This document shows, piece after piece, positions 35,896 through 48,578 of a DNA stretch of 64,000 bases (position 1 is the first letter of the stretch; each line of letters starts with the position of its first letter). Where the stretch lies: contig CM055110.1 of NCBI GenBank assembly GCA_029204225.1, forward strand, positions 36,578,035 to 36,642,034, read 5' to 3'. The DNA is from Diphasiastrum complanatum. Taxonomy: Eukaryota > Streptophyta > Lycopodiopsida > Lycopodiales > Lycopodiaceae. A program made the translations under genes and the position numbers. A model generated the notes under the pieces. That model saw only the letters and a program-made list of their open reading frames with translations. It had not been told where the DNA came from and made no database searches.

Positions 35896-36575
35896 TTAAA
35901 AATTCACAAATCTAGCTTGACTAATTTTGGTCATATGACTTGTAAATAGTTAGATGGTCATGATGTGGCTTGTCACACGTGCCAAATAGCATAGGATTCC
36001 ATTCATAAGGATGTTCTCAAGTAGACCTAAGTGTTAGAACCTTTGGAATGAGTCCAAATTATGCTTAGATACAAGGGAGAAAAAATAGGAGCTATTTTTG
36101 GTAATTTTTGCATTGTTGAAGGATCTCCAAGATTCGAACCATAACTTGGTAGGGATGAAAGATCCACAAAAATTAGCATTAGGGATAGGTTTAGGGCTAC
36201 TCATTCCTACCCTAAACCGTGATGGATGATGTATATATAGGTGATGAAATCTCACCAAAATCAATCAAGCAATTTCATGTTTTTTCTCTCGTAATGGTGC
36301 AATTGCTCTCTATGTTCATAATTTTTTGAGTACTTGTGATTACTAATGATTATAGGATTGAATGTAGGTCTGGTGTACAGTACTCAGATTGTGGGAGGCC
36401 GTACTTTCACACATGTGAAGCCTTCTTCAAGGATTTGGGCCATTTAGTGAGGTTCAAGCATAGATTTTTGATGGATTTTGATGGTTCAACTTGTGCTAAT
36501 CTTATGAAATCATAATCTATTGTTTCCCTCATCATTTCAAGTGTTTTAGGATCCTTATTTGCTGTAATTTTTACA
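35896..36575 (+). repeat. Copia-C 5' LTR
   Basis: TGTTAAAAATTC...TTTTTACA. Both edges are fixed by the target duplication and the primer site. Confidence 0.95.
36231..36240 (+). promoter_or_regulatory. Copia-C LTR TATA box
   Basis: gtatatatag, repeated exactly in the 3' LTR at 41701-41710. Likely core promoter of the element. Confidence 0.6.
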
Positions 36576-36588
36576 TGGTATCAGAGCC
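36576..36588 (+). other. Copia-C primer-binding site
   Basis: TGGTATCAGAGCC touching the 5' LTR end. Confidence 0.93.
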
Positions 36589-37381
36589 TAAAGGCTGAAA
36601 TGAGCTGAATCTTTGGTTTTCATTCAATTTGATCACAATTTTTGATCTAAATCTTGTGTAGATTGGATCTTAGCATCTAGTATTGATTCTAGAACTCGAA
36701 GTGAGTCAAATACACTAGAGATTGGTGTTGTGTGACTTCATTTGTAGGTGTTTAGGTGTCTAAAACCAGAGGCAAAGTTGAATTCAATTCACATTACCAA
36801 GATAGCAAGTTTTGCTTGCTCCAAGCATTGATTTCTAAGCGAGTTTTGGAGGTAATAGAGGAGGCTTTCTAGCATTAAAGGAGAGGGAAGATCAAAGTTT
36901 TGGGGACTCTTAAAGGCTGTTCTAAAGTGTAGTAGGCACCTCCTAAAGTGATTTAGGTTCAGTCCAACCATTGCTTGACTTATGCACCAAGTTAGATCAA
37001 TTTTTCATCAATTTTAATCATTTTTTGCTTGTGATTGGATAGTAGATTGTGTTGCATCCTCATTAAGTTCCATTTAGATCTTTTACAATTGATTTTAGAA
37101 GTATATTAGGTCGCTGAAATTCACTCTTGATCAGATCATTTGGAAGCTTTAATGTTCTTTATAGAAAGAGGGGCAATTCTACTAGTATTGTCTACTTTAA
37201 TCAAGCAAGTGCATTGTTTCTAGTATTCTATGATTTGATTTTGTTAGAGATCATTCTTAGATCTTTATAAGAAGTCTATTACTGATCTTTTCAGGTCCCT
37301 AAGAAGTGGGATAAGGTAGACCTTCAATCAAATCAATAGAAGTAACCTTCATTTGTGTCAAGTCCTTGATTAGGAGACTAG

Positions 37382-39754
37382 ATGGCATCTATAAATGCAT
37401 ATCTTTTGGATACTAATGAAAGGCTCAACAAAACTAACTATTCCATATGGAAAGTTAGAATGGAATCCATCATGATCATGCAAGATCTGATGGAAATTGT
37501 AAATGGTAAGGAGAGTGAACCTATTCATCCTCAAGAAAAAGCCAAATACATCAAGAGGTGCAATGCTGCACTACATTGCATAAAAATGAATGTTGCAAAT
37601 GAACTCTTAAGAGAGGTAGGAGATTGCACTTCAGCTCAAGATGCTTGGGAGACTTTGAAAAAGGTCTATGAATCCAAGAACCAAACTAGAATGTTAGCTT
37701 TGAAAAATCAAATCTATAGAAGCTATCAAAAGAAAGGAGAGAGTGCACATACCTTTGTCCTAAGAGTAAAGGAATTGAACAAAGAGCTAGCCTTTATAGG
37801 TGATCCTATCAAGGATGAAGAGCTTGTTCAACTCATATTGAATGGACTAAGCTTTGAATTTGACAATTTGGTTCAGGGATATGCAATTATGGGTAAGCTA
37901 CCCATACTTGAAGAACTCCAAGGCACACTCATGGCCGAGGAATCAAGAAGGAGCCAAATGCAAGAGAGGATGGATAGGCTTTCCATCCAAGGTGGAGATG
38001 ACCAAGCTCTCTTCACCAAAGGCAAAGGCAAGTCCAAAGGCAAAGGATCAACATTCAAGAAGTCTACAAAGCTTGAGGATCAAAAAGGACCCTCAAAGGC
38101 ATCTCCATCAACCACCAAAGTCAAGAAGGACAAATCAAAGGTGAAGTGCTACTATTGTAGCAAGATGGGGCATTATGCCTCAAAATGCTTCAAGAGGAAG
38201 CAAGATCAAAGCCAAGCCAACATGATCAAAGAGGAGGAGGAGAAGAGTTCACATGAGGACTCTCTCATGATGTCCATATTTTCTTCAACAAGCTTCAAAG
38301 GAGAAGATCCTTGGTGGATTGACTCGGGTACTAGTTCACACATGACTAGTAAAAGGGAGTTTTTCTCTTCTTTCTTATCTTATGATGGACCTATAAAGTC
38401 TATCTATACAACAAATGATGAAGCTTGTAAGATTGAAGGAGTTGGTAGCATTCCCCTTTGCTTAGGATTCTCCAAAAAGATCAACATAGAAGGTGTTTTG
38501 TACATTCCTACAATAACAAAGAATCTATTAAGTGTTGGCCAAATGGTAGAGAATGGTTTCAATGTTGACTTTGCTTCAAATGAATGTTTCATCAAGAAGA
38601 AGGGTAAGATAGTGGCTAAGGGCACTAGACTTGGCAAACTTTATAAGTTGGATGCATTTGTGGATACTAATGTTGTCATGTTGGCCGAGAAGAGCAAGAT
38701 ATCTACCTTTACTTTATGGCACAAAAGACTTGGACATGTCAACTTGGGTTCCATGGAGGCTATGATCAAGGAGGAGTATGCTTTAGGCCTACCAAGGTCT
38801 ATTGGGAAGGAAGACAAGGTTTTTGAAGCTTGTGCCTTATCCAAGGCACATAAGAAGGTGTTTCCTAACTCCATCACAAAGTCATCTCATCCTCTTGAAC
38901 TCATACACTTGGATGTGCACATTGCTAGCACCAAATCTAATGGAGGCTCATCCATGTTTTTAACCTTCATTGATGACTACTCAAGATATTGTTGGGTGTT
39001 CTTACTTTCCTTCAAGTCTTAAGTATTTGATACTTTTGTAAAATTCAAGTTGTTTGTGGAAAAGCATCATAATCATATCATCAAGATTCTTAGAAGTGAC
39101 AATGGTGGAGAATTCATCTCCAATGAGTTCAAGGCCTTTTGTGAGGAGAAAGGGATCAAGAAAGAGACTTCTTGTCCTTACACTCCTCAACAAAATGGAG
39201 TTGCTGAAAGAAGGAATAGAACATTATGTGAATGTTCTAAGGCTTTAAGATTAGATGCTTGTTTGCCCAAATCCTTTTGGGGTGAGTCTCTTGTATGTGC
39301 AAACTACTTGATGAATAGGGTGTCTTGCAAAGCAATTGAAGGCAAAACTCCTTATGAGATGTTGTATGGAAAGAAATCCAGTCTTAATCACTTGAAAGTT
39401 TTTGGGTGTATATGTTATGTGCATGTGCCATTGGAAACAAGAACCAAGGAGGATCCATCTTTCACAAGAGGGATCATTCTTGGATATGCAAGCTCAAGCA
39501 AGGGCTACAAAGTCTATCTCCCATCCTTGAACAAATTTGTTGTTTCAAGGGATGTGATCTTTGATGAACATCATATGCATATGCTTGAAGAAGGCTCAAG
39601 TGCTCCAACAATCAAGAAGAAGATGGTCGAGGAGCAAGATCTTGGTTTTGAGGAGGAGCTCATGGAGGAGCAAGCACCAAACCCACCTATCACACCAAGG
39701 AGATCTTCAAGGGCAAAAGTGGAGCCATCAAGGCTCACATATCAAGGAAAATAA
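37382..39754 (+). pseudogene. Copia-C gag, protease and integrase
   Basis: ATG at 37382 opens a 546-codon frame. Gag (~1-255) starts LNKTNYSIWKVRMESIMIM; the intact zinc knuckle CYYCSKMGHYASKC is at 38147-38188. Protease WWIDSGTSSHMT follows at about residue 311, then pre-integrase LWHKRLGHVNLGSMEAM. The integrase core (FIDDYSRYCWVFLL) is cut by TAA at 39020-39022. The same frame resumes with LRSDNGGEFISNEFKAF, the TPQQNGVAERRNRTL box and the C-terminal domain up to tandem stops at 39752-39757. Apart from stops the frame is unbroken for 2.4 kb, so decay is recent. Confidence 0.95.
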
Positions 39755-39757
39755 TAG

Positions 39758-41349
39758 CAAGTTGAGGGTATCTCATCCACTTCTTATGCTTTATCTAGTT
39801 TTGAAGAACCATCTAATGTTGAAGATGCATTGAACTCCAAAGAATGGTATAAAGCTATGTTGGATGAGTATGATGCCTTGATTGAGAATGAAACTTGGTT
39901 GCTTGTTGAGAGACCTCAAAGGAATGTAATAGGATGCAAGTGGGTCTTCAAGCTTAAGTTGAATGCAAATGGGAGTGTTAACAAACATAAAGCAAGATTA
40001 GTTGCAAAAGGTTATGCTCAAGAGAGAGGGATAGACTATGAGGAAACTTTTGCACCCATGGCCAAGATGGTCACAATAAGGCTAATCATTGCACTTGCAT
40101 CACATTTTGGATGGATTCTATGTCAAATGAATGTCTCTAACACTTTCTTGAATGGTTTTTTGGAAGAGGATATCTATATGGAGCAGCCACAAGGGTTCAT
40201 CAAGCATGGAATGGAGAACAAAGTATGCCATCTCCAAAGAAGCATCTATGGCTTGAAGCAAGTCTCGAGATCTTGGAATTCAAGACTACATTGCTATCTT
40301 ATTTATCTTTCTTTTGTTCAAAGTGAATATGATCCCAATATTTACATTAAGTTTGATGATGTTGGTATTGTACTTTTACTTTTATGTAGACGACATCATC
40401 ATTAGTGGAAATAGTGTTGATGGTATTGAAAAAATCAAGATAGATCTATCCTTAGAGTTCAAGATGGTAGATCTAGGGTGTCTTCACTTCATCTTAGGCA
40501 TAGAAGTACTTAGAGGGTCTGATTTTATCTTTATAAGTCAAGTAAACTATGCTCAAAGTCTTTTGAAGAAGTTTAAGATGGAAGTATGCAAAAGTGTTGA
40601 TACACCAATGGAGCAAGATGTAAAAGTGCCAAATGAAGATGATGAAAGATCCTTCATGGACATCACTTTGTTTAGGCAACTTATAGGTTCCTTAATGTAG
40701 ATCACTATAACTAGACCAGATCTTAGCTTTAGTGTATGTAGGTTGAGCCAATCCATGCAAAAAACCATTGAATATCCATTGGAAAAAGGCTAAGAGGATT
40801 CTAAGATACATCTCGGGTACATTGGATTTTGAGATTCTATATAGAGGAGATGTGATTAACCTTCATGCATTTAGTTATTCAGATTTTGCAGGGGACAAGA
40901 GGGATAGGAAATCAACAAGTTCCTATTCAACTTTCATAGGAAAAGGTGTGGTTTCATGGCTTTCAAAAAAGCAAGAAACTATATCTCTATCTTCAACCGA
41001 GGCCGAGTACAAAGCTTTGACAACCACTACAAAGGAGGTACTTTGGATCAAGAGATTATTGGTGGAACTAAAGATCATGGATTCAGAGGAGGCACCAATC
41101 ATCTACAATGACAATATATCAGCCCAACACCTTGCATCTAACCCAATCTTCCATGCAAGATCTAAGCACATTGAGATATGCCATCACTTTGTGAGAGAAA
41201 TGGTGCAAGCCAAGGAGATTGCTTTGGAGCATGTTCCAAGAAATGAATGTGTAGCTGATCTACTTAATAAACCACTTCAAAAGACACCTTTTATGAAGGT
41301 CAGATCATCACTTGGAGTGATTCGTAAAGCAATGATTGAACCAAGCTAG
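39758..41349 (+). pseudogene. Copia-C RT and RNase H
   Basis: RT: WYKAMLDEYDALIENETWLL, GCKWVFKLKLNANGSVNKHK, then motif A as CQMNVSNTFLNG, with Asn where the family has the catalytic Asp. A frameshift near 40385 leads into YVDDIIISG. A stop lies at 40698-40700 and a second frameshift near 40765. RNase H: RILRYISGTLDFEI, SDFAGDKRDRKSTSSYSTF, TISLSSTEAEYKALTTTTKE, NPIFHARSKHIEICHHFVRE, ending at a TAG at 41347-41349. Active enzyme is not expected. Confidence 0.94.
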
Positions 41350-41350
41350 A

Positions 41351-41363
41351 TAGTGAGGAGGAG
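41351..41363 (+). other. Copia-C polypurine tract
   Basis: tagtgaggaggag directly before the 3' LTR. Confidence 0.85.
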
Positions 41364-42045
41364 TATTAAAAATTCACAAATCTAGCTTGACTAGTTTTGG
41401 TCATATGACTTGTAAATAGTTAGATGGTCATGATGTGGCTTTTCACACGTGCCAAATAGCATAGGATTCCATTCATAAGGATGTTTTCAAGTAGACCTAA
41501 GTGTTAGAACCTTTGGAATGAGTCCAAATTATGCTTAGATACAAGGGAGAAAAAATAGGAGCTATTTTTGGTAATTTTTGCATTGTTGAAGGATCTCCAA
41601 GATTCGAACCCTAACTTGGTAGGGATGAAAGATCCACCAAAATTAGCATTAGGGATAGGTTTAGGGCTACTCATACCTGCCCAAAACCGTGATGGATGAT
41701 GTATATATAGGTGATGATATCTCACCAAAATCAATCAAGCAATTTCATGTTTTTTCTCTCGTAATGGTGCAATTGCTCTCTATGTTCATAATTGTTTGAG
41801 TACTTGTGATTACTAATGATTATAGGATTGAATGTAGGTCTGGTGTACAGTACTCAGACTGTGAGAGGCCGTACTTTCACACATGTGAAGCCTTCTTCAA
41901 GGATTTGGGCCATTTAGTGAGATTCAAGCATAGATTTTTGATGGATTTTGATGGTTCAACTTGTGCTAATCTTATGAAATCATAATCTATTGTTTCGCTC
42001 ATCATTTCAAGTGTTTTAGGATCCTTATTTGCTGTAATTTTTACA
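41364..42045 (+). repeat. Copia-C 3' LTR
   Basis: As the 5' LTR, but the first dinucleotide is TA rather than TG. Confidence 0.95.
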
Positions 42046-42053
42046 GAATTAAT

Positions 42054-42065
42054 GCTCTGATACCA
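42054..42065 (-). other. Copia-B4 primer-binding site
   Basis: TGGTATCAGAGC on the minus strand touching the LTR end. Confidence 0.93.
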
Positions 42066-43268
42066 TGTTGGAAAGAGGTGTGTAAAAGATAGGTCTAAAA
42101 GAATCGAACGAAAATAATTCGAACGACAAGAAAGAAAACTTATTGTGTGCAACGGAATAAACTCTCTTCCTCTTTCTTCATGCATGACTACGCCTATAAA
42201 AAATTGAACAAAGCAGTAGTTATGGGAATCACGTCCAATCTTTAGCAACTAACTTTCACTAGATACTAAGTGATTACGTAGCCAAACATAAAGTATTGAA
42301 TTCTCAAACAATTTTCACCAGTTACAAAAGCAATACAGAGATGCATGCATTCTGATACAAATTGAACGCAATAAGAAAATAGTATTGATTTAGAAAAAAA
42401 TATCAGATGCTAATGAGCACAAAACAATAGCAGATAGAAACCGTGCACTCTAAAGCTATCTTTGAGTAACTGAGAATAAGTCCGAAATAAGCGACTACTG
42501 ATAAGCAGTAGCGCAATAGCAACTCTAAAATAAATCTCACTGAGCTAGAATGCTCAAAGGAGTTCAAGCTTGAAAGCTTGATAGAGAGCTAACTACAATG
42601 CTTTCTGGTTGTGAACGATCTGTTTGATAAGAACGCAAGATCGTGTAGTAACACTCAACACCTTCACAATTGACAATATTGATCTAATCTTTGTTGAAAT
42701 ATAAACAACTATTTATACTGAGCAATAAGGTCATCAAATACAGCTGCCAGTTCGTTGGAGTCTTCAGACATTCATCTAGTTCTTCTCAGAAGTTGCTTGC
42801 TGATAAGCCGTGACATTTGGCCATAAACAATCAGTCTACATAAATGAACGACAGTGTCTCAAAATCTTATTTCCTGAATATTGGGGTAGCCCCACACTTT
42901 GCCAAAGTCATTTCCTTAACATCTGAGGCACTTTGAAAAATGCGAAAAATGTGACACGACATTTTTACTCGCAATTCTTGATAGGCGAAAAAGACAAAAA
43001 ATGCAACATTTTATTTTTACATGCAATTTTTGATAGTGTCGCTTTAAGAGAAAATTGACTGTAGAAAAAAGGTGCTAGTGTCGGATTTTGTAGTGGGAGA
43101 AAATTTCTGACACTGTTTTCAAACTCCGTGTATTTCTGTAGACTGTGTAAAAACACTTGTAATTCTACAAACTGTGTAAAACACGGGAAAGTCCGTAGAA
43201 CTGGATAAACAGTTGGTTGAAGATTTAAAATCGATTAGTCGATTAGTAGGAAAGAGAATAATCCAACA
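42066..43268 (-). repeat. Copia-B4 5' LTR (1.2 kb), family reference copy
   Basis: TGTTGG...CCAACA, both ends clear. It is the only complete LTR of family B next to a primer site here. ORFs inside it (41877-42248 and 42965-43156 on the minus strand) are chance. Confidence 0.92.
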
Positions 43269-43665
43269 TTCCTAAGATTGAAACACACTCTATTAATGTC
43301 CAAAAACTTGAAAAAATAGAGATCCAATCAAAATTAGGATTTTTACAAAATCACAAAAAATTGAATATCTTAAATTCTACATGCAATTGCCAAAAACTTG
43401 ATATAGAATATTGTAGCCTCTAATGAGACCTTCCTAATGCATCAAATAACACCCAAATCTAGTAAGCCAAGTTGGAAATCGGAATTCCATAAGCTCATAG
43501 CCCTAAATTGAGTTTTGACCTACAAAAGATTACTTCTACACATGCAAGAATGCTGATTTTTGAGTAGAAATCAATCTAACATGCTCTAGCATTGGTAACT
43601 CCTCCAAATCCTTGCTAAAGATGGCTGATCCTTCCATAACCTGAAACACAAGAGCTCTGATACCA
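43269..43665 (-). other. Copia-M leader with primer site
   Basis: A TGGTATCAGAGC site at 43654-43665 on the minus strand precedes about 385 bp of interior that shows no coding and is cut by the B4 LTR at 43268. Confidence 0.65.
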
Positions 43666-44010
43666 TGTGAATAATTTTAGATCATTAAGATCCAAAATGT
43701 GTCCCTTGATTTTTGGTTAGAAAGTCAACAAATCTACAACATTACCAATGTTGAGAAATCAGCATCTACTCAATGAAAGAAATGCAAACTCAATAAGAAC
43801 TTGATCAAACATCAAAAATATGATAAAATGAAGTTTCTGTCTATACAATAATAGTACCCTACTGTACTTCCCAAATGTGGATCTAAAAATAACAGATATG
43901 AGCATTCTACACACAAAAGATATCATTAAGATTGTGCACCAATGGATAGATGAACCCAAGAGAACTCATGTATAAGCATAAAATGAGAGAGAGAGAGAGA
44001 GAGAGACTGC
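43666..44010 (-). repeat. Copia-M 5' LTR, partial
   Basis: Starts TGTGAATAATTTTAG on the plus strand beside the primer site. The right end is unclear because it runs into a GA run and a direct repeat. The style resembles the 655 bp LTRs (TGTGAA...). Confidence 0.5.
43985..44006. repeat. (GA)11 microsatellite
   Basis: Short GA run at the left edge of the 44005-44601 direct repeat. Confidence 0.95.
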
Positions 44011-44601
44011 ACTTAGTTCCTCTTGACAAAGCAAGACTAAAATCTTTTAGAGTCTTTATTTATAATACAACAAGGTAAAGTACAACTGAAAAGTAAAATA
44101 CAGTACTATAAAGCACCATAAAGCATAACCACTTTCAAGACGTTTAGCAGATACTTGCCACCATCCCACAAAACAAAATCACAAAGTTAGTTTAGTGAGG
44201 AAGATAGGTGTCATAACTGAGAGCGTCAGTTGTTATTCATGTCCAAAAGAAGTTATACTACTTAACAACTTTGAATAACATTTGGAAACATAGTCCAGTC
44301 TTTCCAATCAAATGATGTTTTAGCGATAGGCCAAGTCATTATATCACCGTATTAGGGTGAGTGCCATGATGATCAATTTACGAGCAATTGGTCCATATCA
44401 GTTCATTTTAAACATAGAAGAGTATGAAAAGTTTTAACCATTAAAGTTCTACTTAGCCAAAAGACATGGTGTGGACACATGTGCAGAGCAAATCCATGAT
44501 ATGCTAACCCAAGTGACCCTTACAGAGTAAGATATGTCACGCACTGCTATCCATACTCTTGAGCATATCCATGCTTTCCAGTTGTATCTCACCAAGAGTC
44601 T
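44005..44601. repeat. Left copy of 0.6 kb direct repeat
   Basis: Aligns with 48044-48578 from agactgcacttag to ccaagagtct. This copy has about 80 bp extra near 44140-44215 and lacks the ttggtat part of the primer-like site. Confidence 0.88.
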
Positions 44602-44759
44602 GATTCTTCAGTATACATCTTTTGTTGCCTTGTTGTCTCTGTTGTGTTTACAACGAGTAGTGCACATGTATTTATTTTGTTACAGGATAGGTCTTTTGGC
44701 CTTCTTCCCTCTGTAACAACGATCTAACCGTTAAGATGGTTGATATTCAACAAACGTTC

Positions 44760-45362
<603 letters not shown>

Positions 45363-45375
45363 CTCTCCCTCAATG

Positions 45376-46340
45376 ATAAAATTACATTCTTCTATGTGTA
45401 ATAAAGTACAAAACTTTTCAAATTGACATCTACCTAATGACAATAAAAATATCTGCCATTTGATCTTCACATTTACAAAAAACAAGATCAATGGTTCCAT
45501 GAAGTATTTTCTCTCGAACAAAGTGATAATGTATTTTGATGTGCTTGGTTCGAGCATGTAGAACTAGATTTTTGGCAAGGTAAATGCAGCTTTGGTGCGC
45601 AAGAAATAGTAGTCACATCCACTTGTGGTTGACCTAAATCAACAAGCAATCTTCGTAGCCATACCACTTCCTGTGTAGCATTGCTGAGTGCACGATATTT
45701 AGCTTCCGTCGAAGATAAAGCTACTGTAGGTTGCTTTTTGTTGCTCCATGAAACTGCAGCTGTACCATAACTAAATGTATTACCACTGGTAGATCTTCTA
45801 TTATCAATATTACCTACCCAATTAACATCTGTGTAATCTACCAACATCGACGCTTTAGGTTGATCATACTTCAAACCAAAATTCAACGTCCCTCGAATGT
45901 ACCTAAGAATATGTTTAGCAGACTTCCAGTGTGCTTGACTAGGATTTTGCATAAATTGACTAACAACACCCACATCATAAGAAATATCAGGCCATGTGTG
46001 TGTCAAATAGATCAAACTACCCACCAGCTACCTATACAAGTAAGCATCTACTTTCTCAGATTCATCATATGCAATAAGTTTCATGTTGACATCCATCGGT
46101 GTACTCAAAGGCTTACAATCCTGCATATTGAACTCTTAAAGCAAATCTCGTGCATACTTGCTTTGTGTAAGAAAGACAACTTCTTAATTTTGCCATACTT
46201 CAATGCCAAGACAATAGTGCATCAATTCTAGATTGCTCATGTCAAAAGCATTGGAAAAATCTGATTTGATTTAATCAATTAAGCTCTCATTACTTCCTGT
46301 AATAATCAAACCATCCACGTACATAACAAATGAACACTAT
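45376..46340 (-). pseudogene. Copia-H RT end and RNase H
   Basis: Minus strand: YVDGLIITGSNESLID (YVDD changed to YVDG), MHYCLGIEVW, GSLIYLTHTWPDISYDVGVV, AKHILRYIRGTLNFGLKYD, RRSTSGNTFSYGTAAVSWSN, TVALSSTEAKYRALSNATQE, VVWLRRLLVDLG. Stops lie near 46030, 46137 and 46185. The final RNase H motif is frameshifted after about 45600. The 5' two thirds of pol and gag are absent beyond 46340. Distinct from families A to G. Confidence 0.88.
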
Positions 46341-46479
46341 ATCTAAATCTTGTTTTAGAATGTAAAGGATAAACTCAAAAACTCTATTACGATAATATAA
46401 ATGCAGAAAAAGTCTCCCTATGTCGCTACTAGTGGAAAATTGGAGACGTTCAGTTGTTGAAATGCTGATTTGCCTTCTA

Positions 46480-47930
46480 ACTATCCCTTCTTCATCCTAC
46501 ACACAGTTAGGATCTGTAAAAATTCAATTTTCTTGATTGGCAAGTCATCCTTGTTGCCATTGCTTTGTCCTTCCTTCCCTTTGAAATCTGAAAATCGTTT
46601 TTTCTTTCCCGTTCCTGATCCAGAAATCACTTAGTTTGGATTGTTAAGATTGAAAGGGTCTGTCCTTTTGTTCGAGTTTTGAAAGTACTTGTCCTGGAGG
46701 GTAGAAAAGCTAGGACGTTTTATAAAGCGCTCTATTTCTCGGATATTTTTGACATCTCCCAAGGGTGCAAGCAGTTTGGCGGAAGAGTCTTTAGCAAGTT
46801 CGATGGAAGCATTAGTCATATATTGGCGAATAAAGAGAAACTTAATATGTGATTTCACTACATCCCTAGCAGGTTTATTCAGCCACATGAAAAAAGCATT
46901 CATCTGGTTTTGGAGAGAAGCACTAGGAAAAAACTTGGCAAGGTTATTCAATATGAACCAGATAGCATGATCAAACCAAATAATGGAAGAGCTATTTTTG
47001 CATTTTTCACCGCATCTGTATTCGACAAAAGGTCTTTTCCAGTTCTAGATTCTGGCTTGGTGTAGGTTCATTCTATTGAAGCCAGTCTCAAAGTGTCCTC
47101 TGGTTCTGGCCCAGGTTTGCTTAAAGGGGCATCAACAGGGTTCAAATTTGTTCATGCGAATAATGGTATCAAAAGAAATTGGGGTCTCAAGTGAAGGATT
47201 CTTATGCAGTGCGGCCAATTTGCAGACTTGTATTTCTTTTTCTGTTAGATGAGTCATCAGGATCCAAAGGTCAATAAGAATAGGTGCAAGGTAATTAACA
47301 GAAGGAAGACTCTAAAGTTTGTAAGACGTGGGAGTGGATTTGTACTCAATGACTCTAGTAGGAACAAAGAAGACTTGGCAACTTTTGGATTGGCAGAAAT
47401 CATAAGAGAAAGGTCACCAATATCGCAAATGTCTTGAGAGAAGATCTCAAGTTGAGAGACACTTTCTTCATCAAGGTCATTAGGAAAGACAAGAGGGTGC
47501 GGAGATAAAGGAGCATCAGAGGTAGAAGGGGTAGTAACAGTGGGAGCAATACCATTTTCATTTTACTAGCACATGAACACTTTTCTAATGTGCGAGTTGC
47601 AGAACTTTTCTTCTTCTTTGAACTTTTCAACAAAATCATTAAGACAACTATAAAGATTTTCCACAAGGCTCAACAATTGTTTCTTCTTAACAAACTCAAG
47701 GTAATCATTACCCAGTCAACAGTCTCAAGCAAATCAATCAGGCAAAGAATCTTATCCTCAGGTCCAAGCAAAAGAACAAGTATCCCTATCAGTGTTAATG
47801 ATAAATTTATGCATCTCAATGGCCTTTTTCATACAACAAATAATAGTTTGAACAAAATGGTTAGGTGGAGGTAGGGGCTCTCCATAACCCAAAGAGTCAG
47901 CTTCCTGAAACCATCCTGTGGACTAAACCA
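46480..47930 (-). pseudogene. Unrecognised decayed minus-strand coding block
   Basis: Long protein-like stretches appear in shifting minus frames: FQEADSLGYGEPLPPPNHFV near 47900, FPNDLDEESVSQLEIFSQDI near 47450, and the best piece at 46631-46951 with LNKPARDVVKSHIKFLFIRQ and DVKNIREIERFIKRPSFST. Composition looks coding but I recognise no family, zinc knuckle or catalytic box. It lies between the two 0.6 kb direct repeats. It could be the gag of an unfamiliar LTR element or a captured host gene. Confidence 0.4.
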
Positions 47931-48043
47931 TAAAAAAAAGGCCTTTGTTAGCTTATGAATTGGATAAAAGATAAAGATTTCAGCACTATCTCAACTAAGA
48001 AATAGTTGGATTTACACCACCAGGATGCATAGAGAGAGATACA

Positions 48044-48578
48044 AGACTGCACTTAGATTTTCTTGACAAAGCAAGACTGAAATCTTTTAAAGCCTTTATT
48101 CATAATCCCACAAGGTAAAGTATAGCTGAAAAGTAAAATACAGTACTATAAAGTACCATAAAGCATAAGCACTTTCAAGGCATCTAGTTGTCTAGGCGTC
48201 AGTTGTTATTCATGTCCAAAAGAAGTTATACTACTTAACAACTTTGAAAAGCATTTTAAAACATAGTTCAGTCTTCCCAGTCAAACAATGTTTTAGCGAT
48301 AGGCCAAGCCGTTATATCACCATATCAGGACGAGTGCCATGCTGATCAACTTATGGGCAATTGGTCCATATCAGTTTGTTTTAAACATAGAAGAGTATGA
48401 ATTTTAACCATTAAAGTTTTACTTAGCCAAAAGACCTGGTGTGGACACATGTGTTGGTATCAGAGCAAATCCATGCTATACTAACCCAAGTGACCCTTAC
48501 AGAGTACGGTATGTCACACACTATTGTCCATATTCATGAGCATATCCATGCTTTCTAGTTGTATCTCACCAAGAGTCT
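48044..48578. repeat. Right copy of 0.6 kb direct repeat
   Basis: Partner of 44005-44601. It includes TTGGTATCAGAGC at 48454-48466, so it may be an LTR plus start of leader in plus orientation. Confidence 0.85.

Larger units (their letters stand above)
35896..42045 (+). mobile_element. Copia-C: nearly complete Copia, TSD GAATT
   Basis: A 6.15 kb plus-strand element with 680 and 682 bp LTRs that differ at about 15 sites by eye (~2%). Primer site at 36576-36587, ~0.8 kb leader, full gag-protease-integrase-RT-RNase H order, purine tract, and perfect target duplication gaatt at 35891-35895 and 42046-42050. It is the youngest and most complete insertion in the window, yet pol has stops at 39020, 39752-39757 and 40698, two frameshifts and a changed motif A residue. 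Inserted in the leader of Copia-B4. Confidence 0.96.
33760..43268 (-). mobile_element. Copia-B4, carrying nested Copia-C
   Basis: Minus-strand Copia of family B: 5' LTR (42066-43268), primer site, leader, gag, protease, pre-integrase, linker and RT start (33760-35895). Copia-C is inserted in the leader, so the element's own length is about 3.4 kb. The integrase core is deleted and the RT is cut near 33760. Confidence 0.87.

Noticed and set aside
41595-41625. tRNA B-box-like ggttcgaatc on the minus strand
   Set aside because: Inside a Copia-C LTR, no matching A box or cloverleaf, and the 5' copy has a mismatch.
43759-44716. Small ORFs of 60-66 codons
   Set aside because: Within LTR and direct-repeat sequence, no motifs.
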